From assembly GCA_039707465.1 (NCBI GenBank), contig CM077652.1:40176118-40240117 (forward strand): a DNA stretch of 64,000 nucleotides. The letters are read 5' to 3'. Source of the DNA: Rhabdophis nuchalis (taxonomy: Eukaryota; Chordata; Lepidosauria; Squamata; Natricidae). Position 1 is the first letter of the stretch, and each line of letters starts with the position of its first letter. A model generated the notes under the pieces. That model was not told the origin of the DNA. It searched no databases and worked only from the letters and a program-made list of their open reading frames with translations. Positions 12,001 to 24,870 of this stretch are shown in pieces. The position numbers and the translations under genes were made by a program.

Positions 12001-12497
12001 AATGCTAAACCCGAAAAACAAGTCGATTGGTTGATCTGAGCTTTCCCTGAGAAGTTACAGCCAAGTGTATATCAGAATTGACAAAAGAACTCAGTTTAGC
12101 CAGGAACTGCAAATTTGGATCCAGAGCTCAAATTCGAACGAGAAACACAAATTGGATGGTATCTGGGATGTAGAAGCTGGAAAACAAGTCGATTGGTTGA
12201 TCTGAGCTTTCCCTGAGAAGTTACAGCCAAGCGTATCTCTGTATTGAGGAAAGAACTCAATTTAGCCAGGAACTGCAAATTTGGATCGAGAGCTCAAATT
12301 CGAACGAGAAACACAAATTGGATGGTATCTGGGATGTAGAAGCTGAAAAACAAGTCGATTGGTAGATCTGAGCTTTCCCTGAGAAGTTACAGCCAAGTGT
12401 ATATCAGAATTGACAAAAGAACTCAGTTTAGCCAGGAACTGCAAATTTGGATGCAGAGCTCAAATTAGAACGAGAAACACAAATTGGATGCTATCTG
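9050..12497. repeat. Family A long duplicated segment, left copy
   Basis: About 3.4 kb recurs at 19,503-22,784. The offset is 10,453 bp up to the unit near 11,750 and 10,287 bp after it, so the right copy lacks exactly one monomer. The order of variant monomers, including the rare NSFLNSD-type variant near 9800 and 20,250 on the minus-strand reading, is the same in both. Confidence 0.85.
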
Positions 12498-13121
12498 GGA
12501 TGTAGAAGCTGAAAAACAAGTCGATTGGTAGATCTGAGCTTTCCCTGAGAAGTTACAGCCAAGCGTATATCAGAATTGACAAAAGAACTCAGTTTAGCCA
12601 GGAACTGCAAATTTGGATGCAGAGCTCAAATTCGAATGAGAAACACAAATTGGATGCTATCTGGAATGCTAAACCCGAAAAACAAGTCGATTGGTTGATC
12701 TGAGCTTTCCCTGAGAAGTTACAGCCAAGCGTATATCAGAATTGACAAAAGAACTCAGTTTAGCCAGGAACTGCAAATTTGGATCCAGAGCTCAAATTCG
12801 AACGAGAAACCCATATTGGATGCTATCTGGAATGCTAAACCCGAAAAACAAGTCGATCGGTTGATCTGAGCTTTCCCTGAGAAGTTACAGCCAAGCGTAT
12901 CTCAGTATTGAGGAAAGAACTCAATTTAGCCAGGAACTGCAAATTTGGATCGAGAGCTCAAATTCGAACGAGAAACACAAATTGGATGGTATCTGGGATG
13001 TAGAAGCTGAAAAACAAGTCGATTGGTTGATCTGAGCTTTCCCTGAGAAGTTACAGCCAAGTGTATATCAGAATTGAGGAAAGAATTCAATTTAGCCAAG
13101 AACTGTAAATTTGGATCCAGA
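10630..13121. repeat. Family A duplicated block, copy 2
   Basis: Second copy of the 6149-8640 block, with the same A-run deletion near 11,350 and ctggtatgtagaag near 11,664. A few private substitutions are visible, such as gagaaagac near 11,977. It overlaps the longer segment 9050-12,497 that is repeated at 19,503-22,784. Confidence 0.85.
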
Positions 13122-14104
13122 GCTCAAATTCGAACGAGAAACACATATTGGATGGTATCTGGAATGCTAAACCCGAAAAACAAGTCCATTGGTTGATCTG
13201 AGCTTTCCCTGAGAAGTTACAGCCAAGCGTATCTCAGTATTGAGGAAAGAACTCAGTTTAGCCAGGAACTGCAAATTTGGATGCAGAGCTCAAATTAGAA
13301 CGAGAAACACAAATTGGATGCTATCTGGAATGCTAAACCCGAAAAACAAGTCGATTGGTTGATCTGAGCTTTCCCTGAGAAGTTACAGCCAAGCGTATAT
13401 CAGAATTGACAAAAGAACTCAGTTTAGCCAGGAACTGCAAATTTGGATCCAGAGCTCAAATTCGAACGAGAAACCCATATTGGATGCTATCTGGAATGCT
13501 AAACCCGAAAAACAAGTCGATCGGTTGATCTGAGTTTTCCCTGAGAAGTTACAGCCAAGCGTATCTCAGTATTGAGGAAAGAACTCAATTTAGCCAGGAA
13601 CTGCAAATTTGGATCGAGAGCTCAAATTCGAACGAGAAACACAAATTGGATGGTATCTGGGATGTAGAAGCTGGAAAACAAGTCGATTGGTTGATCTGAG
13701 CTTTCCCTGAGAAGTTACAGCCAAGTGTATATCAGAATTGAGGAAAGAATTCAATTTAGCCAAGAACTGTAAATTTGGATCCAGAGTTCAAATTCGAACG
13801 AGAAACACAAATTGGATGCTATCTGGAATGCTAAACCCGAAAAACAAGTCGATTGGTTGATCTGAGCTTTCCCTGAGAAGTTACAGCCAAGCGTATCTCA
13901 GTATTGAGGAAAGAACTCAATTTAGCCAGGAACTGCAAATTTGGATCGAGAGCTCAAATTCAAAGGAGAAACACAAATTGGATGGTATCTGGGATGTAGA
14001 AGCTGAAAAACAAGTCGATTGGTTGATCTGAGCTTTCCCTGAGAAGTTACAGCCAAGTGTATATCAGAATTGAGGAAAGAATTCAATTTAGCCAAGAACT
14101 GTAA

Positions 14105-15632
14105 ATTTGGATCCAGAGTTCAAATTCGAACGAGAAACACATATTGGATGGTATCTGGGATGCAGAAGCCGAAAAACAAGTGGATTGGTTGATCTGAGCT
14201 TTCCCTGAGAAGTTACAGCCAAGCGTATATCAGAATTGACAAAAGAACTCAGTTTAGCCAGGAACTGCAAATTTGGATCCAGAGCTCAAATTCGAACGAG
14301 AAACACATGTTGGATGGTATCTGGAATGCTAAACCCGAAAAACAAGTCCATTGGTTGATCTGAGCTTTCCCTGAGAAGTTACAGCCAAGCGTATCTCAGT
14401 ATTGAGGAAAGAACTCAGTTTAGCCAGGAACTGCAAATTTGGATGCAGAGCTCAAATTAGAACGAGAAACACATATTGGATGCTATTTGGAATGCTAAAC
14501 CCGAAAAACAAGTCGATTGGTTGATCTGAGCTTTCCCTGAGAAGTTACAGCCAAGCATATCTCTGTATTGAGGAAAGAACTCAATTTAGCCAGGAACTGC
14601 AAATTTGGATCGAGAGCTCAAATTCGAACGAGAAACACAAATTGGATGGTATCTGGGATGTAGAAGCTGGAAAACAAGTCGATTGGTTGATCTGAGCTTT
14701 CCCTGAGAAGTTACAGCCAAGCGTATCTCTGTATTGAGGAAAGAACTCAATTTAGCCAGGAACTGCAAATTTGGATCGAGAGCTCAAATTCGAACGAGAA
14801 ACACAAATTGGATGGTATCTGGGATGTAGAAGCTGGAAAACAAGTCGATTGGTTGATCTGAGCTTTCCCTGAGAAGTTACAGCCAAGTGTATATCAGAAT
14901 TGAGGAAAGAATTCAATTTAGCCAGGAACTGCAAATTTGGATGCAGAGCTCAAATTAGAACGAGAAACACAAATTGGATGCTATCTGGGATGTAGAAGCT
15001 GAAAAACAAGTCGATTGGTAGATCTGAGCTTTCCCTGAGAAGTTACAGCCAAGCGTATATCAGAATTGACAAAAGAACTCAGTTTAGCCAGGAACTGCAA
15101 ATTTGGATGCAGAGTTCAAATTCGAATGAGAAACACAAATTGGATGCTATCTGGAATGCTAAACCCGAAAAACAAGTCGATTGGTTGATCTGAGCTTTCC
15201 CTGAGAAGTTACAGCCAAGCGTATATCAGAATTGACAAAAGAACTCAGTTTAGCCAGGAACTGCAAATTTGGATCCAGAGCTCAAATTCGAACGAAAAAC
15301 ACATATTGGATGGTATCTGGAATGCTAAACCCGAAAAACAAGTCGATTGGTTGATCTGAGCTTTCCCTGAGAAGTTACAGCCAAGCGTATCTCAGTATTG
15401 AGGAAAGAACTCAATTTAGCCAGGAACTGCAAATTTGGATCGAGAGCTCAAATTCGAACGAGAAACACAAATTGGATGGTATCTGGGATGTAGAAGCTGG
15501 AAAACAAGTCGATTGGTTGATCTGAGCTTTCCCTGAGAAGTTACAGCCAAGCGTATCTCTGTATTGAGGAAAGAACTCAATTTAGCCAGGAACTGCAAAT
15601 TTGGATCGAGAGCTCAAATTCGAACGAGAAAC
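14105..15632. repeat. Family A nine-monomer block repeated from 9125-10,650
   Basis: The succession of monomer variants from about 9125 to 10,650 recurs here at an offset of 4979 bp (30 monomers minus 1). Single differences are visible, for example gaacgaaaaacac near 15,292 in place of gaacgagaaacac. Homology stops where this copy continues with gagaaacacaaattgg and the other with gagaaacacatattgg. Confidence 0.8.
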
Positions 15633-17475
15633 ACAAATTGGATGGTATCTGGGATGTAGATGCTGGAAAACAAGTCGATTGGTTGATCTGAGCTTTCCCT
15701 GAGAAGTTACAGCCAAGTGTATATCAGAATTGAGGAAAGAATTCAATTTAGCCAAGAACTGTAAATTTGGATCCAGAGTTCAAATTCGAAAGAGAAACAC
15801 AAATTGGATGCTATCTGGAATGCTAAACCCGAAAAACAAGTCGATTGGTTGATCTGAGCTTTCCCTGAGAAGTTACAGCCAAGCGTATCTCAGTATTGAG
15901 GAAAGAACTCAATTTAGCCAGGAACTGCAAATTTGGATCGAGAGCTCAAATTCAAACGAGAAACACAAATTGGATGGTATCTGGGATGTAGAAGCTGAAA
16001 AACAAGTCGATTGGTTGATCTGAGCTTTCCCTGAGAAGTTACAGCCAAGTGTATATCAGAATTGAGGAAAGAATTCAATTTAGCCAAGAACTGTAAATTT
16101 GGATCCAGAGTTCAAATTCGAACGAGAAACACAAATTGGATGCTATCTGGAATGCTAAACCCGAAAAACAAGTCGATTGGTTGATCTGAGCTTTCCCTGA
16201 GAAGTTACAGCCGTGTATATCAGAATTGACAAAAGAACTCAGTTTAGCCAGGAACTGCAAATTTGGATCCAGAGCTCAAATTCGAACGAAAAACACATAT
16301 TGGATGGTATCTGGAATGCTAAACCCGAAAAACAAGTCGATTGGTTGATCTGAGCTTTCCCTGAGAAGTTACAGCCAAGCGTATATCAGAATTGACAAAA
16401 GAACTCAGTTTAGCCAGGAACTGCAAATTTGGATCCAGAGCTCAAATTCGAACGAGAAACACATATTGGATGGTATCTGGAATGCTAAACCCGAAAAACA
16501 AGTCGATTGGTTGATCTGAGCTTTCCCTGAGAAGTTACAGGCAAGCGTATCTCAGTATTGAGGAAAGAACTCAATTTAGCCAGGAACTGCAAATTTGGAT
16601 CGAGAGCTCAAATTCGAACGAGAAACACAAATTGGATGGTATCTGGGATGTAGAAGCTGGAAAACAAGTCGATTGGTTGATCTGAGCTTTCCCTGAGAAG
16701 TTACAGCCAAGCGTATCTCTGTATTGAGGAAAGAACTCAATTTAGCCAGGAACTGCAAATTTGGATCGAGAGCTCAAATTCGAACGAGAAACACAAATTG
16801 GATGGTATCTGGGATGTAGATGCTGGAAAACAAGTCGATTGGTTGATCTGAGCTTTCCCTGAGAAGTTACAGCCAAGTGTATATCAGAATTGAGGAAAGA
16901 ATTCAATTTAGCCAAGAACTGTAAATTTGGATCCAGAGTTCAAATTCGAACGAGAAACACAAATTGGATGCTATCTGGAATGCTAAACCCGAAAAACAAG
17001 TCGATTGGTTGATCTGAGCTTTCCCTGAGAAGTTACAGCCAAGCGTATCTCAGTATTGAGGAAAGAACTCAATTTAGCCAGGAACTGCAAATTTGGATCG
17101 AGAGCTCAAATTCAAACGAGAAACACAAATTGGATGGTATCTGGGATGTAGAAGCTGAAAAACAAGTCGATTGGTTGATCTGAGCTTTCCCTGAGAAGTT
17201 ACAGCCAAGTGTATATCAGAATTGAGGAAAGAATTCAATTTAGCCAAGAACTGTAAATTTGGATCCAGAGTTCAAATTCGAACGAGAAACACAAATTGGA
17301 TGCTATCTGGAATGCTAAACCCGAAAAACAAGTCGATTGGTTGATCTGAGCTTTCCCTGAGAAGTTACAGCCGTGTATATCAGAATTGACAAAAGAACTC
17401 AGTTTAGCCAGGAACTGCAAATTTGGATCCAGAGCTCAAATTCGAACGAGAAACACATATTGGATGGTATCTGGG
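15155..17475. repeat. Tandem duplication of a 1160-bp (7-monomer) block
   Basis: Copy 1 (about 15,155-16,315) and copy 2 (about 16,315-17,475) are adjacent at an offset of 1160 bp, which is seven monomers minus 2. Both carry the same 2-bp deletion giving acagccgtgtatatcag (near 16,213 and 17,373) and the same gggatgtagatgctgg variant (near 15,654 and 16,814). Only a handful of substitutions separate them, so the duplication is recent. Confidence 0.85.
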
Positions 17476-19191
17476 ATGCAGAACCCGAAAAACAAGTGGA
17501 TTGGTTGATCTGAGCTTTCCCTGAGAAGTTACAGCCAAGCGTATATCAGAATTGACAAAAGAACTCAGTTTAGCCAGGAACTGCAAATTTGGATCCAGAG
17601 CTCAAATTCGAACGAGAAACACATGTTGGATGGTATCTGGAATGCTAAACCCGAAAAACAAGTCCATTGGTTGATCTGAGCTTTCCCTGAGAAGTTACAA
17701 CCAAGCGTATCTCAGTATTGAGGAAAGAACTCAGTTTAGCCAGGAACTGCAAATTTGGATGCAGAGCTCAAATTAGAACGAGAAACACATGTTGGATGGT
17801 ATCTGGAATGCTAAACCCGAAAAACAAGTCGATTGGTTGATCTGAGCTTTCCCTGAGAAGTTACAGCCAAGCGTATCTCTGTATTGAGGAAAGAACTCAA
17901 TTTAGCCTGGAACTGCAAATTTGGATCGAGAGCTCAAATTCGAACGAGAAACACAAATTGGATGGTATCTGGGATGTAGAAGCTGGAAAACAAGTCGATT
18001 GGTTGATCTGAGCTTTCCCTGAGAAGTTACAGCCAAGCGTATCTCTGTATTGAGGAAAGAACTCAATTTAGCCAGGAACTGCAAATTTGGATCGAGAGCT
18101 CAAATTCGAACGAGAAACACAAATTGGATGGTATCTGGGATGTAGAAGCTGGAAAACAAGTCGATTGGTTGATCTGAGCTTTCCCTGAGAAGTTACAGCC
18201 AAGTGTATATCAGAATTGAGGAAAGAATTCAATTTAGCCAGGAACTGCAAATTTGGATGCAGAGCTCAAATTAGAACGAGAAACACAAATTGGATGCTAT
18301 CTGGGATGTAGAAGCTGAAAAACAAGTCGATTGGTAGATCTGAGCTTTCCCTGAGAAGTTACAGCCAAGTGTATATCAGAATTGACAAAAGAACTCAGTT
18401 TAGCCAGGAACTGCAAATTTGGATGCAGAGCTCAAACTAGAACGAGAAACACAAATTGGATGCTATCTGGGATGTAGAAGCTGAAAAACAAGTCGATTGG
18501 TAGATCTGAGCTTTCCCTGAGAAGTTACAGCCAAGCGTATCTCAGTATTGAGGAAAGAACTCAGTTTAGCCAGGAACTGCAAATTTGGATGCAGAGCTCA
18601 AATTAGAACGAGAAACACAAATTGGATGCTATCTGGAATGCTAAACCCGAAAAACAAGTCGATTGGTTGATCTGAGCTTTCCCTGAGAAGTTACAGCCAA
18701 GCGTATATCAGAATTGACAAAAGAACTCAGTTTAGCCAGGAACTGCAAATTTGGATCCAGAGCTCAAATTCGAACGAGAAACCCATATTGGATGCTATCT
18801 GGAATGCTAAACCCGAAAAACAAGTCGATCGGTTGATCTGAGCTTTCCCTGAGAAGTTACAGCCAAGCGTATCTCAGTATTGAGGAAAGAACTCAATTTA
18901 GCCAGGAACTGCAAATTTGGATCGAGAGCTCAAATTCGAACGAGAAACACAAATTGGATGGTATCTGGGATGTAGAAGCTGGAAAACAAGTCGATTGGTT
19001 GATCTGAGCTTTCCCTGAGAAGTTACAGCCAAGTGTATATCAGAATTGAGGAAAGAATTCAATTTAGCCAAGAACTGTAAATTTGGATCCAGAGTTCAAA
19101 TTCGAACGAGAAACACAAATTGGATGCTATCTGGAATGCTAAACCCGAAAAACAAGTCGATTGGTTGATCTGAGCTTTCCCTGAGAAGTTA

Positions 19192-19530
19192 CAGCAAAGC
19201 GTATCTCAGAATTGGCAAAAGAACTCAGTTTAGCCAGGAACTGCAAATTTGGATCCAGAGCTCAAATTCGAACGAGAAGCACAAATTGGATTTTATCTGA
19301 GATGCAGAAGCTGAAAAACAAGTCGATTGGTTGATCTGAGCTTTCCCTGAGAAGTTACAGCCAAGCGTATCTCAGAATTGACAAAAGAACTCTGTTTAGC
19401 CAGGTACTACAAATTTGGATCCAGAGCTCAAATTCGAACGAATAACACATATTGGATGCTATCTGGGATGCAGAAGCCGAAAAACAAGTCGAAAGGTTGA
19501 TCGGAGCTTTCCCTGAGAAGTTACAGCCAA
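19192..19530. repeat. Two-monomer island of family B sequence inside family A
   Basis: Two consecutive monomers carry B-only markers: acagcaaagcg, attggcaaaag, gagaagcacaaattggattt, then tctgtttagccaggtacta, gaataacac and gtcgaaaggttgatcggag. Flanking monomers on both sides are typical A, and the 166-bp phase is unbroken. Confidence 0.85.
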
Positions 19531-22500
19531 GTGTATATCAGAATTGACAAAAGAACTCAGTTTAGCCAGGAACTGCAAATTTGGATCCAGAGCTCAAATT
19601 CGAACGAGAAACACATATTGGATGGTATCTGGGATGCAGAAGCCGAAAAACAAGTGGATTGGTTGATCTGAGCTTTCCCTGAGAAGTTACAGCCAAGCGT
19701 ATATCAGAATTGACAAAAGAACTCAGTTTAGCCAGGAACTGCAAATTTGGATCCAGAGCTCAAATTCGAACGAGAAACACATGTTGGATGGTATCTGGAA
19801 TGCTAAACCCGAAAAACAAGTCCATTGGTTGATCTGAGCTTTCCCTGAGAAGTTACAGCCAAGCGTATCTCAGTATTGAGGAAAGAACTCAGTTTAGCCA
19901 GGAACTGCAAATTTGGATGCAGAGCTCAAATTAGAACGAGAAACACATATTGGATGCTATTTGGAATGCTAAACCCGAAAAACAAGTCGATTGGTTGATC
20001 TGAGCTTTCCCTGAGAAGTTACAGCCAAGCATATCTCTGTATTGAGGAAAGAACTCAATTTAGCCAGGAACTGCAAATTTGGATCGAGAGCTCAAATTCG
20101 AACGAGAAACACAAATTGGATGGTATCTGGGATGTAGAAGCTGGAAAACAAGTCGATTGGTTGATCTGAGCTTTCCCTGAGAAGTTACAGCCAAGCGTAT
20201 CTCTGTATTGAGGAAAGAACTCAATTTAGCCAGGAACTGCAAATTTGGATCGAGAGCTCAAATTCGAACGAGAAACACAAATTGGATGGTATCTGGGATG
20301 TAGAAGCTGGAAAACAAGTCGATTGGTTGATCTGAGCTTTCCCTGAGAAGTTACAGCCAAGTGTATATCAGAATTGAGGAAAGAATTCAATTTAGCCAGG
20401 AACTGCAAATTTGGATGCAGAGCTCAAATTAGAACGAGAAACACAAATTGGATGCTATCTGGGATGTAGAAGCTGAAAAACAAGTCGATTGGTAGATCTG
20501 AGCTTTCCCTGAGAAGTTACAGCCAAGCGTATATCAGAATTGACAAAAGAACTCAGTTTAGCCAGGAACTGCAAATTTGGATGCAGAGTTCAAATTCGAA
20601 TGAGAAACACAAATTGGATGCTATCTGGAATGCTAAACCCGAAAAACAAGTCGATTGGTTGATCTGAGCTTTCCCTGAGAAGTTACAGCCAAGCGTATAT
20701 CAGAATTGACAAAAGAACTCAGTTTAGCCAGGAACTGCAAATTTGGATCCAGAGCTCAAATTCGAACGAGAAACACATATTGGATGGTATCTGGAATGCT
20801 AAACCCGAAAAACAAGTCGATTGGTTGATCTGAGCTTTCCCTGAGAAGTTACAGCCAAGCGTATCTCAGTATTGAGGAAAGAACTCAATTTAGCCAGGAA
20901 CTGCAAATTTGGATCGAGAGCTCAAATTCGAACGAGAAACACAAATTGGATGGTATCTGGGATGTAGAAGCTGGAAAACAAGTCGATTGGTTGATCTGAG
21001 CTTTCCCTGAGAAGTTACAGCCAAGCGTATCTCTGTATTGAGGAAAGAACTCAATTTAGCCAGGAACTGCAAATTTGGATCGAGAGCTCAAATTCGAACG
21101 AGAAACACATATTGGATGGTATCTGGGATGCAGAAGCCGAAAAACAAGTGGATTGGTTGATCTGAGCTTTCCCTGAGAAGTTACAGCCAAGCGTATATCA
21201 GAATTGACAAAAGAACTCAGTTTAGCCAGGAACTGCAAATTTGGATCCAGAGCTCAAATTCGAACGAGAAACACATGTTGGATGGTATCTGGAATGCTAA
21301 ACCCGAAAAACAAGTCCATTGGTTGATCTGAGCTTTCCCTGAGAAGTTACAGCCAAGCGTATCTCAGTATTGAGGAAAGAACTCAGTTTAGCCAGGAACT
21401 GCAAATTTGGATGCAGAGCTCAAATTAGAACGAGAAACACATATTGGATGCTATTTGGAATGCTAAACCCGAAAAACAAGTCGATTGGTTGATCTGAGCT
21501 TTCCCTGAGAAGTTACAGCCAAGCGTATCTCTGTATTGAGGAAAGAACTCAATTTAGCCAGGAACTGCAAATTTGGATCGAGAGCTCAAATTCGAACGAG
21601 AAACACAAATTGGATGGTATCTGGGATGTAGAAGCTGGAAAACAAGTCGATTGGTTGATCTGAGCTTTCCCTGAGAAGTTACAGCCAAGCGTATCTCTGT
21701 ATTGAGGAAAGAACTCAATTTAGCCAGGAACTGCAAATTTGGATCGAGAACTCAAATTCGAACGAGAAACACAAATTGGATGGTATCTGGGATGTAGAAG
21801 CTGAAAACAAGTCGATTGGTTGATCTGAGCTTTCCCTGAGAAGTTACAGCCAAGTGTATATCAGAATTGAGGAAAGAATTCAATTTAGCCAGGAACTGCA
21901 AATTTGGATGCAGAGCTCAAATTAGAACGAGAAACACAAATTGGATGCTATCTGGGATGTAGAAGCTGAAAAACAAGTCGATTGGTAGATCTGAGCTTTC
22001 CCTGAGAAGTTACAGCCAAGTGTATATCAGAATTGACAAAAGAACTCAGTTTAGCCAGGAACTGCAAATTTGGATGCAGAGCTCAAATTAGAACGAGAAA
22101 CACAAATTGGATGCTATCTGGTATGTAGAAGCTGAAAAACAAGTCGATTGGTAGATCTGAGCTTTCCCTGAGAAGTTACAGCCAAGCGTATATCAGAATT
22201 GACAAAAGAACTCAGTTTAGCCAGGAACTGCAAATTTGGATGCAGAGCTCAAATTCGAATGAGAAACACAAATTGGATGCTATCTGGAATGCTAAACCCG
22301 AAAAACAAGTCGATTGGTTGATCTGAGCTTTCCCTGAGAAGTTACAGCCAAGTGTATATCAGAATTGACAAAAGAACTCATTTTAGCCAGGAACTGCAAA
22401 TTTGGATCCAGAGCTCAAATTCGAACGAGAAACACAAATTGGATGGTATCTGGGATGTAGAAGCTGGAAAACAAGTCGATTGGTTGATCTGAGCTTTCCC

Positions 22501-22784
22501 TGAGAAGTTACAGCCAAGCGTATCTCTGTATTGAGGAAAGAACTCAATTTAGCCAGGAACTGCAAATTTGGATCGAGAGCTCAAATTCGAACGAGAAACA
22601 CAAATTGGATGGTATCTGGGATGTAGAAGCTGAAAAACAAGTCGATTGGTAGATCTGAGCTTTCCCTGAGAAGTTACAGCCAAGTGTATATCAGAATTGA
22701 CAAAAGAACTCAGTTTAGCCAGGAACTGCAAATTTGGATGCAGAGCTCAAATTAGAACGAGAAACACAAATTGGATGCTATCTG
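19503..22784. repeat. Family A long duplicated segment, right copy
   Basis: Right copy of 9050-12,497, with one internal monomer missing and the same A-run deletion near 21,803. The left edge abuts the two-monomer island of B-type sequence. The right edge is where gaatgctaaacccg replaces gggatgtagaagctg. Confidence 0.83.
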
Positions 22785-23364
22785 GAATGCTAAACCCGAA
22801 AAACAAGTCGATTGGTTGATCTGAGCTTTCCCTGAGAAGTTACAGCCAAGTGTATATCAGAATTGACAAAAGAACTCAGTTTAGCCAGGAACTGCAAATT
22901 TGGATCCAGAGCTCAAATTCGAACGAGAAACACATATTGGATGGTATCTGGGATGCAGAAGCCGAAAAACAAGTGGATTGGTTGATCTGAGCTTTCCCTG
23001 AGAAGTTACAGCCAAGCGTATATCAGAATTGACAAAAGAACTCAGTTTAGCCAGGAACTGCAAATTTGGATCCAGAGCTCAAATTCGAACGAGAAACACA
23101 TATTGGATGGTATCTGGGATGCAGAAGCCGAAAAACAAGTGGATTGGTTGATCTGAGCTTTCCCTGAGAAGTTACAGCCAAGCGTATATCAGAATTGACA
23201 AAAGAACTCAGTTTAGCCAGGAACTGCAAATTTGGATCCAGAGCTCAAATTCGAACGAGAAACACATGTTGGATGGTATCTGGAATGCTAAACCTGAAGA
23301 ACAAGTCCATTGGTTGATCTGAGCTTTCCCTGAGAAGTTACAGCCAAGCGTATCTCAGTATTGG

Positions 23365-24870
23365 CAAAAGAACTCAGTTTAGCCAGGAACTGTAAATTTG
23401 GAAGCAGAGCTCAAATTCGAACGAGAAACACATATTGGATGGTATCTGGGATGCAGAAGCCAAAAAACAAGTTGTTTGGTTGATCGGAGCTTTCGCTGAG
23501 AAGTTACAGCAAAGCGTATCTCAGAATTTACAAAAGAACTCAGTTTAGCCAGGAACTGCAAATTTGGATCCAGAGCTCTAATTCGAACGAGAAGCACAAA
23601 TTGGATTTTATCTGAGATGCAGAAGCTGAAAAACAAGTCGATTGGTTGATCTGAGCTTTCCCTGAGAAGTTACAGCCAAGCGTATCTCAGAATTGACAAA
23701 AGAACTCAGTTTAGCCAGGAACTACAAATTTGGATGCAGAGCTCAAATTCGAACGAGAAACACATATTGGATGCTATCTGGGATGCAGAAGCCGGAAAAC
23801 AAGTCGAAAGGTTGATCGGAGCTTTCCCTGAGAAGTTACAGCCAAGCGTATCTCAGAATTGACAAAAGAACTCAGTTTAGCCAGGAACTGCAAATTTGGA
23901 TCCAGAGCTCAAATTCGAACGAGAAACACAAATTGGATGGTATCTGGGATGCAGAAGCCGAAAAATAAGTCAATTGGTTGATCTGAGCTATCCCTGAGAA
24001 GTTACAGCAAAGCGTATCTCAGAATTGACAAAAGAACTCAGTTTAGCCAGGAACTGCAAATTTGGATCCAGAGCTCAAATTGGAACGAGAAACACATATT
24101 GGATGGTATCTGGGATGCAGAAGCCGAAAAACAAGTCGATTGGTTGATCTGAGCTTTCCCTGAGAAGTTACAGCCAAGCGTATCTCAGAATTTACAAAAG
24201 AACTCAGTTTAGCCAGGAACTGCAAATTTGGATCCAGAGCTCAAATTCGAACGAGAAGCACAAATTGGATTTTATCTGAGATGCAGAAGCTGAAAAACAA
24301 GTCGATTGGTTGATCTGAGCTTTCCCTGAGAAGTTACAGCCAAGCGTATCTCAGAATTGACAAAAGAACTCTGTTTAGCCAGGTACTACAAATTTGGATC
24401 CAGAGCTCAAATTCGAACGAATAACACATATTGGATGCTATCTGGGATGCAGAAGCCGAAAAACAAGTCGAAAGGTTGATCGGAGCTTTCCCTGAGAAGT
24501 TACAGGCAAGCGTATCTCAGAATTGACAAAAGAACTCAGTTTAGCCAGGAACTGCAAATTTGGATGCAGAGCTCAAATTCGAACGAGAAACACATATTGG
24601 ATGGTATCTGAGATGCAGAAACCGAAAAACAAGTCGATTGGTTGATCTGAGCTTTCCCTGAGAAGTTACAGCCAAGCGTATCTCAGAATTGACAAAAGAA
24701 CTCAGTTTAGCCAGGAACTGCAAATTTGGATCCAGAGCTCATATTCGAACGAGAAACACATATTGGATGTTATCTGGAATGCTAAACCCGAAAAACAAGT
24801 TGATTGGTTGATCTGAGCTTTCCCTGAGCAGTTACAGCCAAGCGTATCTCAGAATTGAGGAAAGAACTCA
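23365..24870. repeat. Family B block also found at 26,685-28,025
   Basis: The offset is 3320 bp (20 monomers) up to about 24,421, then 3154 bp (19 monomers). The later copy therefore lacks one monomer, the unit with gaataacac near 24,420. It starts directly at the A/B junction. Confidence 0.78.

Larger units (their letters stand above)
1454..23357. repeat. 166-bp satellite array, family A
   Basis: About 132 head-to-tail monomers without spacer sequence. Family A is marked by three interleaved versions of the variable stretch (gaatgctaaacccg, gggatgtagaagctg, gggatgcagaagccg), by ttggtagatctgag in some units, by gtatctctgtattgagg, and by units reading aaagaattcaattt then agccaagaactgtaaa. Monomer phase is kept to within six net length changes: -1 near 2777, -1 near 6869, 11,350 and 21,803, and -2 near 16,213 and 17,373. 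Units are grouped into duplicated blocks listed separately. There is no gene in this stretch; the regularly spaced minus-strand frames are artefacts of the repeat. Confidence 0.97.
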
